From: Thiosocius sp963719025
Lineage (GTDB): Bacteria > Pseudomonadota > Gammaproteobacteria > Chromatiales > Chromatiaceae
Reading direction: 5' to 3'
NCBI GenBank assembly: GCA_963719025.1
Contig: CAVRBK010000047.1
Span: 1-64,000 of the forward strand
DNA length: 64,000 nucleotides
A model generated the notes under the pieces. The model did not search any database and had not been told where the DNA came from. It saw only the letters and a list, made by a program, of their open reading frames with translations. Positions 46,428 to 55,843 of the stretch are shown here, piece by piece. How positions within the stretch are numbered: the first letter of the stretch is position 1; the number at the start of each line of letters is the position of its first letter. The translations under genes were made by a program, and so were the position numbers.

Positions 46428-48362
46428 TCAAATTCGGTTGACCAGCAGGATCATCTCCGAGGGCCCTGCATCCCGGATTTCAATGTAGTGGATGCCGCTG
46501 CGGTCTTTGTGAACGATCCGGCGATTGTCCGGCTTGTTGCTGCCGTTATAGCCGTCATTGCCGGCCGCCTCTGTGCTCGCGATGATGGTCAAGTTGCTGC
46601 CCTCGGGGTTGAGAGATGCATCGACCAGGATGTTTGCCCCGCGTACCTCGGTTCCATGTGGGTTCAATACGACGATGACCTCCTCGTCGTGCAGAATCCG
46701 TGACCAGGCGATGATTTCACCGCCCGCATAAACCGCGAAAGGTCTTCCCAGAAAAGCGATGGGGCGCAGGTACTGCCTGCCGAAGCGCAGTGCGGGAAAC
46801 GTGGATCTGGCATGGGCAAGACACTGAATGCGCCGGTATGCCGGGCTCGAGGTGTCGAAACAGTGATGCCCCACGGTACCGGAGGGTCCGAAGCCGGGGA
46901 GTTCGGTGTCGAATCGGTCGATTGAATCGGGGAGGCCGTCGCGACCGCTTTTCAGTGGATGGTCGGCGCCGAAAAGGGTTTCGCGCAGATAGCGGTCATT
47001 GCTGCCAAAGCCGGCGAGCCAGACTCTTTCGGCCGGCTCGGGCCCGCCCAGGCTTTGTTCTGTGCCGTAGTAGATGCACGGGATGCCCAGACTGCACAGC
47101 TGTATACCGACGCCGGCAGCGACCTGGTGGTGGCTCGCGGACGTTGCTGAGAAGCGCAGTTTTTCGCCGAAGACATGGTCATGGTCGTCGAGAATGGATA
47201 CATGTTTTTCGCCGATTGCACGATGCGAGCCCATCACCGCATTGCCGGGGTCAAAGCCGGAAAAGTAGTTGTCGGGATGCGCCAGGCCTTTGGCGACCTG
47301 GTTGATGTTCATGCGCATCTCGCCAATATCGAGGGCCGCGTTGAGGTTTCTGCCGATCACATCCAGGTAGCGGTCCTGGCCATAATCCCCCCCGGCGATC
47401 TCCCCCACCAGCAGGAAATCATCTTTGCCGATGTTCTGCGCAAACTCTTTTATTGAACCGCAGAAGTTTCTCGCCTGCTCGAAAGAGACGTGTTTGAGGG
47501 TGTCGATCCTGAATCCGTCGCAATCGCTGAGTGCAATCCAGTACTGGTAGCAGGCCGCCAGTTCTGACAGCAGGCCCGGGTGATCCAGGTAGAAATCCTT
47601 GAGGGTGAGAAAATCGGTGCGTTTGTGTTCAGCCTGCGCTTGATTGATGCTGCCGCCCCCGAGGTTGCCGCTACCCGCACGCGTGTACTTGTCCGGATCC
47701 TGCAATTCCCGCGGCCAAACGCCGTCTTCCGAAGATTGGATGCCGTCGACATCCTGACCGGAATCTCCCCGCCAGGCGCCGAACGGGTAGCGGCCGGGTG
47801 TGTAGTCTGGCTGGTACTTGCCGCCGGGTGTCACTGCCGGATAGGTCCAGTTCTCGCCGGAGTGATTGAAAATGATGTCAAGGATAACGCGCAGGCCCCT
47901 GTCGTGCGCCTGTCTCACCAGTTCGACCAGATCCTGACGCGTTCCGACACGTGGATCCACGTCGAGGAAGTCCTGGATGCCGTAGCCATGGAAGCTGTCG
48001 AGGTGCCCGCGTTGCTTGAACACGGGACTTAGCCAGATGGTGGTCACGCCCAGTTGCTTCAGGTAATCCAGTTTCGAGATCACGCCCTGCAGGTTGCCAC
48101 CCTGCCAGCGCTCGCCGCCTGACCGTGACCAGTCGTCCCAGCGCCATGGCACCGGCCTCGCCGCGGCAAGATTTTCGCGATTCAGCTTGGGGCGGAGATG
48201 TTCCCCGTTGTCGCTGAATCGATCGACCAGCAGGAAATACAGCACCTCGTTGCGCCAGTCGGTCGGTGAAGGGTAATAGGCCTCCCTGCGGGGCAGGTCG
48301 ACGGCATTGATTTCTGCGGGTCGTTGTACGTTCAGGGTGTCTTCAATGAATGGCATGGTCAT
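46428..48362 (-). CDS. GH13 alpha-amylase-family glycoside hydrolase
   Basis: 644-residue enzyme with the full GH13 motif set: region I DIIFNHSG, region II DGFRIDTLKH (catalytic nucleophile Asp), region III LLVGEIAGG (acid/base Glu), and region IV ILDDHDHVFG (third catalytic Asp). The early WQGGNLQGVISKLDYLKQLG barrel segment and a C-terminal beta domain are also present. No signal peptide, so it is probably a cytoplasmic enzyme acting on glycogen-type oligosaccharides or a transglycosylase. It faces away from the PfkB sugar kinase upstream. The exact substrate cannot be deduced. Confidence 0.9.
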   Translation of the reverse strand: MTMPFIEDTLNVQRPAEINAVDLPRREAYYPSPTDWRNEVLYFLLVDRFSDNGEHLRPKLNRENLAAARPVPWRWDDWSRSGGERWQGGNLQGVISKLDYLKQLGVTTIWLSPVFKQRGHLDSFHGYGIQDFLDVDPRVGTRQDLVELVRQAHDRGLRVILDIIFNHSGENWTYPAVTPGGKYQPDYTPGRYPFGAWRGDSGQDVDGIQSSEDGVWPRELQDPDKYTRAGSGNLGGGSINQAQAEHKRTDFLTLKDFYLDHPGLLSELAACYQYWIALSDCDGFRIDTLKHVSFEQARNFCGSIKEFAQNIGKDDFLLVGEIAGGDYGQDRYLDVIGRNLNAALDIGEMRMNINQVAKGLAHPDNYFSGFDPGNAVMGSHRAIGEKHVSILDDHDHVFGEKLRFSATSASHHQVAAGVGIQLCSLGIPCIYYGTEQSLGGPEPAERVWLAGFGSNDRYLRETLFGADHPLKSGRDGLPDSIDRFDTELPGFGPSGTVGHHCFDTSSPAYRRIQCLAHARSTFPALRFGRQYLRPIAFLGRPFAVYAGGEIIAWSRILHDEEVIVVLNPHGTEVRGANILVDASLNPEGSNLTIIASTEAAGNDGYNGSNKPDNRRIVHKDRSGIHYIEIRDAGPSEMILLVNRI

Positions 48363-48752
48363 CTCCTTTTGACGGATGTCTGGTGAAGCTAACGGATCAT
48401 GATGAAAATGGGTATGTCGCCTTCAACCCACCGCGAACTGTGATGACGCCACCCCCGGCGCCCATCCACCTGCGCCAAACGAAAAAAACCGATTGGGGGA
48501 TGACCTTGACGACGTGGCCCAGAGCTGGCCGAGATAATTCTGCTGACTCGTATCCCCGGCCCTCCTTGGCAGATACTAGCCTCCTGAGAATCATTCGGGA
48601 ATCCTCGCTATGTTGAGTAGCAGCGCTGATATCCGAAGCGGGCGCGACCCGCGATCACCGGTCCCATGCCGCAGTTTGCACTCGCGCGATCCGCGCAGCT
48701 TGCGGCGGCGTTACACTTCGATATCACGATCTTCGGCGAGCGGATACAAACA
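48363..48752. other. Divergent intergenic region between glycosidase and sugar kinase
   Basis: About 390 bases that should carry promoters for both genes. No clear palindrome or RNA was recognised. An in-frame ATG at 48666 exists upstream of the kinase, but its 29 extra residues look non-conserved. Confidence 0.4.
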
Positions 48753-49601
48753 ATGGTGCACATCTTGTGCGTGGGGATTGCCACGCGGGATATCATCAAT
48801 ACGGTCAAGGAATACCCGGCCGAAGACACCGAGGTGCGTGCGCTGAACCAGTCGGAACGGCTGGGCGGCAATGCGGCGAATACCGCAACGGTGCTGGCGC
48901 AGCTCGGTGATCGCGTATCCTGGGTGGGCAACCTGGCACAGCCGGCAGAGCTCGCTGATCGCACCTTCGAGCGCCACGGGGTGAATGCGTCGAAGGCGAT
49001 ACGCATCCCGGGCACCGTGATGCCGACGTCCTACATTCTGCTCAGCGAGGCCAGCGGTTCGCGCAGTATCGTGCATTTCCGTGGCATGCCGGAATACCGC
49101 GCCGCGGATTTCCGCGACCTCGACCTCAGCGGCTTCGACTGGGTGCATTTTGAGGGTCGTGCGATTGATCAACTGGCCGGGATGCTGGCTTATGCGAAGG
49201 GCATAGAGGGTCTGCGGGTGTCGCTCGAGGCAGAAAAGCCAAGGGATGGGATCGAGGCGCTGTTCGAGAAAGCGGACCTGCTGTTGTTCTCGCGCGATTA
49301 TGCGCGGGCGCGGGGTTTCGCCGATGCAGCTGCGTTGCTCCACAGCCTGCCAAGGGGTGTGGTTGCGACCTGTACCTGGGGCGCCCAGGGGGCGTGGGCA
49401 GTCGATGGCGATGGGCTGACAGGGCATGTGCCGGCGACGGCCTTGGACGCGGTGGTGGATACGCTTGGTGCCGGTGACGTATTCAACGCCGGGATGATCC
49501 ACGCGATGAGTGGCGGGCGATCGATGATGCAGGCATTGGCAGAGGCCGTTGCGTTGGCCTCGTCGCAATGCTCCCGCGAGGGGCTGGTGTTGTCGCGGTG
49601 A
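48753..49601 (+). CDS. PfkB-family carbohydrate kinase, ketohexokinase-like
   Basis: Ribokinase-fold sugar kinase. It opens VHILCVGIATRDIINTVKEYP and has the first PfkB signature LGGNAANTATVLAQLGDRVSWVG and the second DTLGAGDVFNAGMIHAM, with the catalytic Asp in GAGD. The opening, with its EYPAEDTEVRAL segment, is closest to ketohexokinase-type members, so fructose or a related ketose is a plausible substrate. Start chosen at ATG 48753, where the conserved first strand begins. It may work with the divergent GH13 enzyme on sugar use. Confidence 0.88.
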   Translation: MVHILCVGIATRDIINTVKEYPAEDTEVRALNQSERLGGNAANTATVLAQLGDRVSWVGNLAQPAELADRTFERHGVNASKAIRIPGTVMPTSYILLSEASGSRSIVHFRGMPEYRAADFRDLDLSGFDWVHFEGRAIDQLAGMLAYAKGIEGLRVSLEAEKPRDGIEALFEKADLLLFSRDYARARGFADAAALLHSLPRGVVATCTWGAQGAWAVDGDGLTGHVPATALDAVVDTLGAGDVFNAGMIHAMSGGRSMMQALAEAVALASSQCSREGLVLSR

Positions 49602-49771
49602 CGGCAGCGGCGATGCGCCGCTCTCTTTCCGCCTGCGCTTTCTTCATCCGGCAGGTGTCAGCAATTCGCGGTGAGGCATCGGAGAGCAAGTGAGACGCCG
49701 GCCCCGGATGCGCCCGTCGGTGTTCGATGCTTCCGATAGAATGGAGAAAATTCACCGATTGGCCTGCCTGA

Positions 49772-50326
49772 ATGAAGACGTCATTGACACATCCCTTGCG
49801 TGTGGACTGGATGGAAGCACCAGCGTGTTCCGGTGAAATAGGCCTTACGATCTGCCCCGGCAAAAAGCAGCAACATGCGATGACGGGCCCGTGGGACCGG
49901 GATCTTGACGCAGACCTTGATGCGCTTTCCCGCAGCAATGTGGCAACACTGGTGACGCTGATGGAAGAAGACGAAATGAGTGGGGTTGGTGTGTCGATGG
50001 GCAATTTGCGCGAGGCCGCGAAGCAGCGGGATATCCAATGGCATTGGATGCCGATTCGTGACGTGTCTATCCCCGACCGTGCCTTCGAAGACGCCTGGCG
50101 ATCACTGGGGCCGGCGTTGCGAAAACAGCTCAGGTCGGGCTCTCGCATCGTAGTGCATTGCCGCGGGGGTTTGGGGCGTTCGGGAACGGTGGCGGCCAGG
50201 TTGTTGGTTGAAATGGGAATGGATCACGCGTCGGCGATAAAGAGCGTGCGTGCGGCGCGACCGGGCGCGATAGAAACGCGGCAGCAAGAAGGCTATGTGC
50301 GTCAATGCCAACAGGTAGATCTTTGA
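49772..50326 (+). CDS. Dual-specificity/tyrosine phosphatase-like protein
   Basis: 184-residue Cys-based phosphatase. The P-loop CX5R motif is VVHCRGGLGRSGTVAARLL, and an upstream DVSIPDRAF segment fits the WPD-type general-acid loop (Asp). The pattern resembles CDKN3-like and bacterial DSP proteins. It overlaps the next gene by 22 bases in a different frame, so the two are probably translated together. The preference for phosphoprotein, phosphoinositide or another phosphoester is unknown. Confidence 0.85.
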   Translation: MKTSLTHPLRVDWMEAPACSGEIGLTICPGKKQQHAMTGPWDRDLDADLDALSRSNVATLVTLMEEDEMSGVGVSMGNLREAAKQRDIQWHWMPIRDVSIPDRAFEDAWRSLGPALRKQLRSGSRIVVHCRGGLGRSGTVAARLLVEMGMDHASAIKSVRAARPGAIETRQQEGYVRQCQQVDL

Positions 50327-51306
50327 ACATCCGGTCGCGGCGCGCGGGATGCCTCTTCGGCGGGGCGATCGGCGATGCATTTGGGTATGCGATCGAGTTC
50401 AGTTCGTGGTCAACGATAAAGAGGAAATATGGACCGCGGGGTCTCGTTGATCCGGTGATGCACGATGGCCGGTTGATTGTCTCTGACGATACCCAGATGA
50501 CACTTTTCACCCTCGAGGGCCTGCTGGATTGCGAGGCGGAGGAGGGCGTCACCGTCATAGTCGAACGCATACGCGGTGCCTATCTCGACTGGCTCTCCAC
50601 GCAGACCGGCAATCCCGACCGTGGGCCACATACCGGTAGGCTTTGGCAGCAAGCTGTTCTCCAGGTGCCGAGGGCGCCCGGTAATTGTTGTCTGACAAGC
50701 CTGCAGGCGGGCGGCAAAGGCTCGCCTGAGCAACCGATCAACGACAACAAGGGATGTGGTGGCGTGATGCGCGTCGCGCCGCTGGGGATCTATCCGCACA
50801 ACGGTAACCCGCGTCGCGCCTTTGAACTGGCCATGCGGGCCGCGGCGATAACCCATACCCATCCTTCGGGGTATCTGTCGGCCGGCATGCTGGCTGCGGC
50901 ACTGTCTTACGTGATGGACGGCGAAAGCCTGCTTGCCGCTGTAGAGCGTTCTCTCGAAACCCTGTCTGCATACGCTGGGCACAGCGAAACACTTCGTGCG
51001 GTGCAACAGGCACTGGCGTTGGCATCCTCCGACGAGATCGATGCGCTATCGGCCATTGAATCGCTTGGTGAAGGCTGGGTCGGCGAAGAGGCGTTGGCGA
51101 TCGGAATTTACGCGACCCTGAAAGCGGATTCTTATCCCGACGTTATTCGCATTGCAGCAAACCATGGCGGTGATTCGGATTCCACGGCCTCGATTGCGGG
51201 CCAACTGTACGGCGCGCACGCAGGGGTTGAGATGATTCCTGCCGCATGGATCGAGGCGCTGGATGTTGGACCCATATTGACCGGCCTGCTTGCTGACATG
51301 GATTGA
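50305..51306 (+). CDS. ADP-ribosylglycohydrolase-family protein
   Basis: 333 residues of the DraG/ARH fold. It starts near GCLFGGAIGDAFGYAIEF. The metal-binding Asp clusters are LIVSDDTQMTLFT near residue 72 and ANHGGDSDSTASIAGQLYG near 288, which bind the two Mg ions. These enzymes remove ADP-ribose from proteins or small molecules. The gene overlaps the phosphatase upstream, giving an eraser pair (dephosphorylation and de-ADP-ribosylation). The first ten residues lie within the overlap, so a start slightly later is possible. Confidence 0.9.
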   Translation: MPTGRSLNIRSRRAGCLFGGAIGDAFGYAIEFSSWSTIKRKYGPRGLVDPVMHDGRLIVSDDTQMTLFTLEGLLDCEAEEGVTVIVERIRGAYLDWLSTQTGNPDRGPHTGRLWQQAVLQVPRAPGNCCLTSLQAGGKGSPEQPINDNKGCGGVMRVAPLGIYPHNGNPRRAFELAMRAAAITHTHPSGYLSAGMLAAALSYVMDGESLLAAVERSLETLSAYAGHSETLRAVQQALALASSDEIDALSAIESLGEGWVGEEALAIGIYATLKADSYPDVIRIAANHGGDSDSTASIAGQLYGAHAGVEMIPAAWIEALDVGPILTGLLADMD

Positions 51307-51617
51307 GAGGGCGGTTACTGCCGTTGGCACGCGCCCGTGCCGGTCTTCCATTCGCGATGGTTACCCTACGATGCGTCCGTTTATTTACACGTTCGGTAAC
51401 CGAGCAAAATAATCAGAAAATACAAGACTCGGATTATTTCCACGGATACGATTTTGCCGCTGAACATGCAAGGTAATCCAAACGGCGAACAATAAAATCC
51501 CGGAGACGGACAATGAACAGCGAATCCTTTTCCTTCGGTGCATGCCGAACTCGCCGGGCAGCAGGTTGCGCAAGGTGCGGTCTGACCCAATCGGTTTTGC
51601 GGCATGCCTCGGAAGGG
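51307..51617. other. Intergenic stretch, nothing firm
   Basis: About 310 bases. A 39-codon plus-strand frame at 51513 follows a weak CGGAG site, but no family is recognised. Confidence 0.35.
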
Positions 51618-52130
51618 TCAGGTCTCAGGTAGTATTCCGATGACTTCCAGCATGGTGCGATGAACTTTGCTCCATGCGCCCGGTTCAAGGACGTCCACAT
51701 CCAACCGGTGAAGCTGGCCCGTCCGCTGCGCATCACTGAGATGTTTGGACAGATCCATCCCCTCGGCTTTCAGCGAGAAAAGGATCGTCGCGGGTATCGC
51801 TGCAGCCACTTGGGCTGCAATCTCAGGCGGACCGACCATCAGAACGCCGCGCTCGGCGCTGGCCATGGCGGCCTCGAAATCTTTCAACATGACGCCGATG
51901 AAGCTCGCGCGATACTCAATATGCGCGAGTACCTTTTCTTCTGCTTTTGCCATGTGAAACTGTGTCGCAGAGACCTGGCGATATTCGGCGTCGTTCAAGG
52001 GTCGCCCAGTGGTAAACCAGATGGGGCGCACAAAACCGTCTTTCGTCAGTATGTGCCGCGGCGCGTCATCGGCACCCGTCCACACGCTACCGGTAATGTA
52101 GACGACTTTCTTGTTGCCTTGTATTTGCAT
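51618..52130 (-). CDS. Guanylate-kinase-like protein without a P-loop
   Basis: About 170 residues from ATG 52130. The pattern follows guanylate kinase order: VVYITGS (first strand), FTTGRPLNDAEYRQVSATQFH (the position of the GMP-binding TTRxPRxxE region), IEYRASFIGVMLKDFEAAM (equivalent to the NxYGT segment), and GVLMVGPPEIAAQVAA. The expected ATP-binding GxxGxGK loop is replaced by GSVWTGADDA, so it is unlikely to be a normal kinase. It may be a binding domain or a repurposed enzyme. Family assignment is by overall pattern only. Confidence 0.5.
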   Translation of the reverse strand: MQIQGNKKVVYITGSVWTGADDAPRHILTKDGFVRPIWFTTGRPLNDAEYRQVSATQFHMAKAEEKVLAHIEYRASFIGVMLKDFEAAMASAERGVLMVGPPEIAAQVAAAIPATILFSLKAEGMDLSKHLSDAQRTGQLHRLDVDVLEPGAWSKVHRTMLEVIGILPET

Positions 52131-52747
52131 GGATAACCCTGTGTGGCTGCGGTGAAATTCATCGACATTCTGTTTGCTGCGGAGACCCGTGAAGGTCGGC
52201 ATCACCCAAAGTTGTCGAGTGACCTTTGGAGTCAATCTTTCAGACGATGATAGCCCAGAAGAATCGAAGGGGGCAGTTTCGATTGACCTGCACCGATTGC
52301 TTCGGGAGGCAACTCTGGAGACCGCTCCGCGTCGTCGGCAGGCGCGATGACCGTTCCGTGCCAATAGCCGATTGACGCGCCGCAACAACGACGAAGCCGC
52401 CTCGATGGGTGGCTTTTTTCCCTTGATCGGCCATGACCTGCCGGTCGCCGGGTGCCTGCCGACCGGCAGCTGCTATGCGCCAGGCAGCCATTCTTCGCTA
52501 ACGTCTGACGGATGAGGCGTCGGCCGGTTACCTGTCGCATGGTTCCGTAGCCTCGGGTCGTCAGGCACCAATAGCCAGTCAAACAACAACCCCATGTGCT
52601 TCTGCCAATCTACTGAGGGGGACATTGAAGTCCCTGACTCTCTAAAGTCCTTCACTCGCTTGTCGCTATCCCACTTGATGCGCGGGTTAGTGGCCGAGTT
52701 CTTTGCAGCCACATCCTGCTGGTTCACAAAACGACCGGGAATCGAAC
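52131..52747. other. Intergenic region, about 620 bases, nothing recognised
   Basis: Between the guanylate-kinase-like gene and the secreted haem-binding-type gene, transcribed in opposite directions. Open frames on both strands lack recognisable domains and good ribosome-binding sites. It should contain promoters for both neighbours. Confidence 0.35.
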
Positions 52748-53680
52748 ATGAAACTAATTTTCGCGGTGGCCACCTTTGCGATCCTATGCACAGGTACTGT
52801 TGCAACTGCCGGACCGGCGGCCGTCACGGTGGTCAAGACCGCCGATGCACCGGCAATCGACGGCGTGGCGGACCCGGCGTGGTCCAGCGCGCCCAAGACG
52901 ATGGTCGTTGTCCAACCTATTCCCGCGGCCCTGGTGCAATCGAACAAGGCCCACCAGAAAAGCAAATATGCCAGGACATGGGCGAAGGACGGTAATACGA
53001 AGGTGACGGAAGTGAGCCTGCAGGCGATGCGCACCGAAACCCACATCTATTTCCTCGCCTCCTGGGCGGACGAGAGCAAGGATGACCAACATAAACCCTG
53101 GAAATGGGAAGGGGGCGAGAAGGACGGCTCCTACATCAAGGGCCCGGAGCGCGAAGACCGCCTGGCTATGAGCTTCCCGATCAGTGGTGAATTCAGCAAC
53201 AACAAGCTGTCCCACGTCGACATGGTCCAGGACATGTGGCACTGGAAGGCGGCCAGAACCAATCCGGCTGGGCTGGCACATGACAAGCGCCACGTGGTTT
53301 CCACCACTGAGCCCACGGGTAAGTTCAGCACGCACTATGACGCCAATGGCAACAAGGTGTATGTGGCACGTCCGTCCGACCCGGGCGGCTCCCCATACAG
53401 TAGCAACAAAATCGATCCCTTCGTTTTTCAAGGGGCGTCACTGCCTCAGTATCTGCTAGCCATGCCTGAAGGTGAGGACGCCAGGGATATTTCTGCCAAG
53501 GGTGAATGGAAAGACGGGCGCTGGACGCTTGAGTTCGCGCGCAAGCTCGACACCGGGCACGCCAAGAGTGACACGGTATTCGACCCGGCATCCGGCTCGA
53601 AAATGGCATTGGCGGTATTCGACCATTCGGGCGATCACTTCCATGCGGTGTCTGACGTTATCGACGTCGGTTTCGAGTAA
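52748..53680 (+). CDS. Secreted ethylbenzene-dehydrogenase-like haem-binding protein
   Basis: 310 residues with a signal peptide (LIFAVATFAILCTGTVATA). The mature part has the EB_dh/DMSO-reductase-gamma-type beta fold: DAPAIDGVADPAWSSAPK, EVSLQAMRTETHIYFLASW, the MVQDMWHWKAARTNPAGLAHD stretch (landmarks DMWHWK and NPAG), and SKMALAVFDHSG. In the characterised gamma subunits this fold binds one haem b with Met and Lys ligands; both residue types are available here. No catalytic molybdopterin subunit is nearby. Instead a chemoreceptor starts 12 bases after the stop, suggesting a redox or ligand-sensing role. Confidence 0.8.
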   Translation: MKLIFAVATFAILCTGTVATAGPAAVTVVKTADAPAIDGVADPAWSSAPKTMVVVQPIPAALVQSNKAHQKSKYARTWAKDGNTKVTEVSLQAMRTETHIYFLASWADESKDDQHKPWKWEGGEKDGSYIKGPEREDRLAMSFPISGEFSNNKLSHVDMVQDMWHWKAARTNPAGLAHDKRHVVSTTEPTGKFSTHYDANGNKVYVARPSDPGGSPYSSNKIDPFVFQGASLPQYLLAMPEGEDARDISAKGEWKDGRWTLEFARKLDTGHAKSDTVFDPASGSKMALAVFDHSGDHFHAVSDVIDVGFE

Positions 53681-53692
53681 GGGGACATACCC

Positions 53693-55843
53693 GTGACCCG
53701 CAAGAGCCTTGCCTTCAATATCAACGTCGGCTATTTCAGCCAGATTCTGGTCTTGCTGGTGCTGGGCAGCGTTGCGGTCATCGGGGTCAACCAACTTTCA
53801 GCGAGCCTGCAGGAACTGTCTGACAGCAGTACCTCGGCACAGAGCGACATATCCCGCACCATTGAGAATTTTGATGGCGTGCGGCAAGCGATGAAGTCGC
53901 TTGAAGAGTCGCAGGCGGGATTCGAAAAGATCTCGCAGATGCAGGAAACCCTGGCCGAGAGCAGTCAGGCCACAGCCGAGATTGGCAAGGGCCTGGGGCT
54001 GATGAAACAGTCTGCTGACCAACAGATGGAGACCCTCGGGTCCATCAGCTCTGGTACGCAGCTTATTGCCAAGGACATCGAAAGCAGCCTTCATCTCGTA
54101 CAGCAGGGCACCCGCGCTGCAGAGGAAATCAATCGGCGCGTACTCAGTTCCTATATCTCTTTCTACGACTATCTGAACGAATACACGACGAACGTAGACA
54201 GCGCCCTGGAAGATATCGCCGCGATCTCGACCAAACTGGGTGAGATTGGCGATCTGATCCCAGAGGCCGGTGGTAGCGAAGCGGTACACGAGGCCATCGG
54301 GGCGGTAAGCAAGAACCTTCGCCGCTACCGTTACTACATGGCGGAATTGGGTGAAACCACCAGCGTTACCCAGATCAATGAGCTGAAGATCACGCTCATG
54401 GAGTATGGCCAGAAAATAACCGAAGCGGCCGAATCCCTGCGTGACGCCGTTTGGGAGTATACGGAAGGTAAGACGGCGGAGACGCTCACCCTTTCGGGCA
54501 ACATCGCCGGCAGTGCCGCGTCCGCACTGGAAAAAGGCCAGGCCAATAGGGAATTGGTCAACCAGTCCGTTCAGCTGGCCCTGGAATCCAGTGCCAAAAT
54601 CAGTGACATCAATGAACAGCTCACCCAGGCGATAGGAGCGGCCAGCAAAGGGCTGTCAGCCGTTCCCACGGCGGTGGAGCGAGTGAGTCATGCCGTAGCC
54701 GGTCTCGGCAAGGTCACCGATGCGCTCGATCAGTCGACCCGAGTCGCCGATCGATCTCGTGATCGCTCACACAGCATGTCCTTGCTCGTCATCGCCGTAG
54801 GTGTGTTCGCCGCGGTTCTCGGTGTGGCCATTGCATTCTGGATCAACAGGAGGCTGATACGCCCCCTGGGGCTGTTCACTCAGGGCCTGCATCAAGTCGC
54901 GCAGCGGGACCTGACCGTACAGGTCAGCAGCAAAGGGACATCCGGGGAACTCAAGGCGCTCATTGAGGGAAACAATCAGCTGATAAGGGATCTTCGACAG
55001 AGCATCAATTCGATGAGGCAGCTGGCCGGGGAGGTTTTGGGTAACGCCCAGCGACTCGGTGGAATTACGGAGAATGTTTCGGGTGCCTTGAACGAACAGT
55101 CAGAACGTACCGCTACGATGGCTGTCTCCATGGAAGAACTCCAGTCCTCGGTTGGTAGCGTGTCGGATAATGCCAAACAGGCCTCCCTTGCAGCCAGGGG
55201 CGGCGATGAGGAGGCGAAGAAGGGCCGCGATTTGATTGACCGTACCATCACTGCCATCAGCAACCTGGCCCAACAGATTGGTGACGTGGTGGGCTCGATG
55301 GGTGCGTTGAACAAGGATAGTGAAAACATCACTTCCATTCTGGATGTGATCCGTGATGTCGCTGAACAGACCAACCTACTTGCATTGAATGCCTCCATTG
55401 AGGCTGCTCGCGCAGGTGAGCATGGGCGTGGCTTTGCTGTCGTGGCAGACGAGGTACGCAATTTGGCCCACCGGACCAACGAGGCATCCGTCAATATCCA
55501 AGACCTCATCCAGGGACTGCAAAAGCGTTCATCCGAAGTTACTCAGGTCGTGGATAACGGCGCCCGGTTGCTGGAGTTGACCATCAACGAATCCAGGTTG
55601 GCGGGCGGGGCCTTCGAGCAGGTGGCCGAGTCCATCTCACAGATCAATGAGATGAACCTCACCATTGCCAGCGCCCTGGAGCAGCAAAGTCATACGACCG
55701 GCGATGTCACTGAACACATCGCCGGTATAAATGAACTGTCTGAACGCAATGCCGAGGGCGCCCGAACCAGCGCGCAGGCGAGTGAGGAACTCGCGCAAGC
55801 CGCTGAAGAACTGGAAAAGATGGTCGGCCAGTATCGCGTGTAG
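53693..55843 (+). CDS. Methyl-accepting chemotaxis protein with a long helical periplasmic domain
   Basis: 716 residues, GTG start after AAGGGGACA. Transmembrane helix 1 is near residues 14-34 (FSQILVLLVLGSVAVIGV). A periplasmic all-helical domain of about 320 residues, longer than the four-helix bundle and compatible with a double bundle (HBM-like), runs to transmembrane helix 2 near 362-384 (LLVIAVGVFAAVLGVAIAFW). A HAMP domain and the cytoplasmic signalling hairpin follow, with the tip motif LLALNASIEAARAGEHGRGF and VVADEVRNLAHR. There is no C-terminal CheR-docking pentapeptide. Co-transcribed with the secreted haem-binding-type protein. Confidence 0.92.
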   Translation: MTRKSLAFNINVGYFSQILVLLVLGSVAVIGVNQLSASLQELSDSSTSAQSDISRTIENFDGVRQAMKSLEESQAGFEKISQMQETLAESSQATAEIGKGLGLMKQSADQQMETLGSISSGTQLIAKDIESSLHLVQQGTRAAEEINRRVLSSYISFYDYLNEYTTNVDSALEDIAAISTKLGEIGDLIPEAGGSEAVHEAIGAVSKNLRRYRYYMAELGETTSVTQINELKITLMEYGQKITEAAESLRDAVWEYTEGKTAETLTLSGNIAGSAASALEKGQANRELVNQSVQLALESSAKISDINEQLTQAIGAASKGLSAVPTAVERVSHAVAGLGKVTDALDQSTRVADRSRDRSHSMSLLVIAVGVFAAVLGVAIAFWINRRLIRPLGLFTQGLHQVAQRDLTVQVSSKGTSGELKALIEGNNQLIRDLRQSINSMRQLAGEVLGNAQRLGGITENVSGALNEQSERTATMAVSMEELQSSVGSVSDNAKQASLAARGGDEEAKKGRDLIDRTITAISNLAQQIGDVVGSMGALNKDSENITSILDVIRDVAEQTNLLALNASIEAARAGEHGRGFAVVADEVRNLAHRTNEASVNIQDLIQGLQKRSSEVTQVVDNGARLLELTINESRLAGGAFEQVAESISQINEMNLTIASALEQQSHTTGDVTEHIAGINELSERNAEGARTSAQASEELAQAAEELEKMVGQYRV

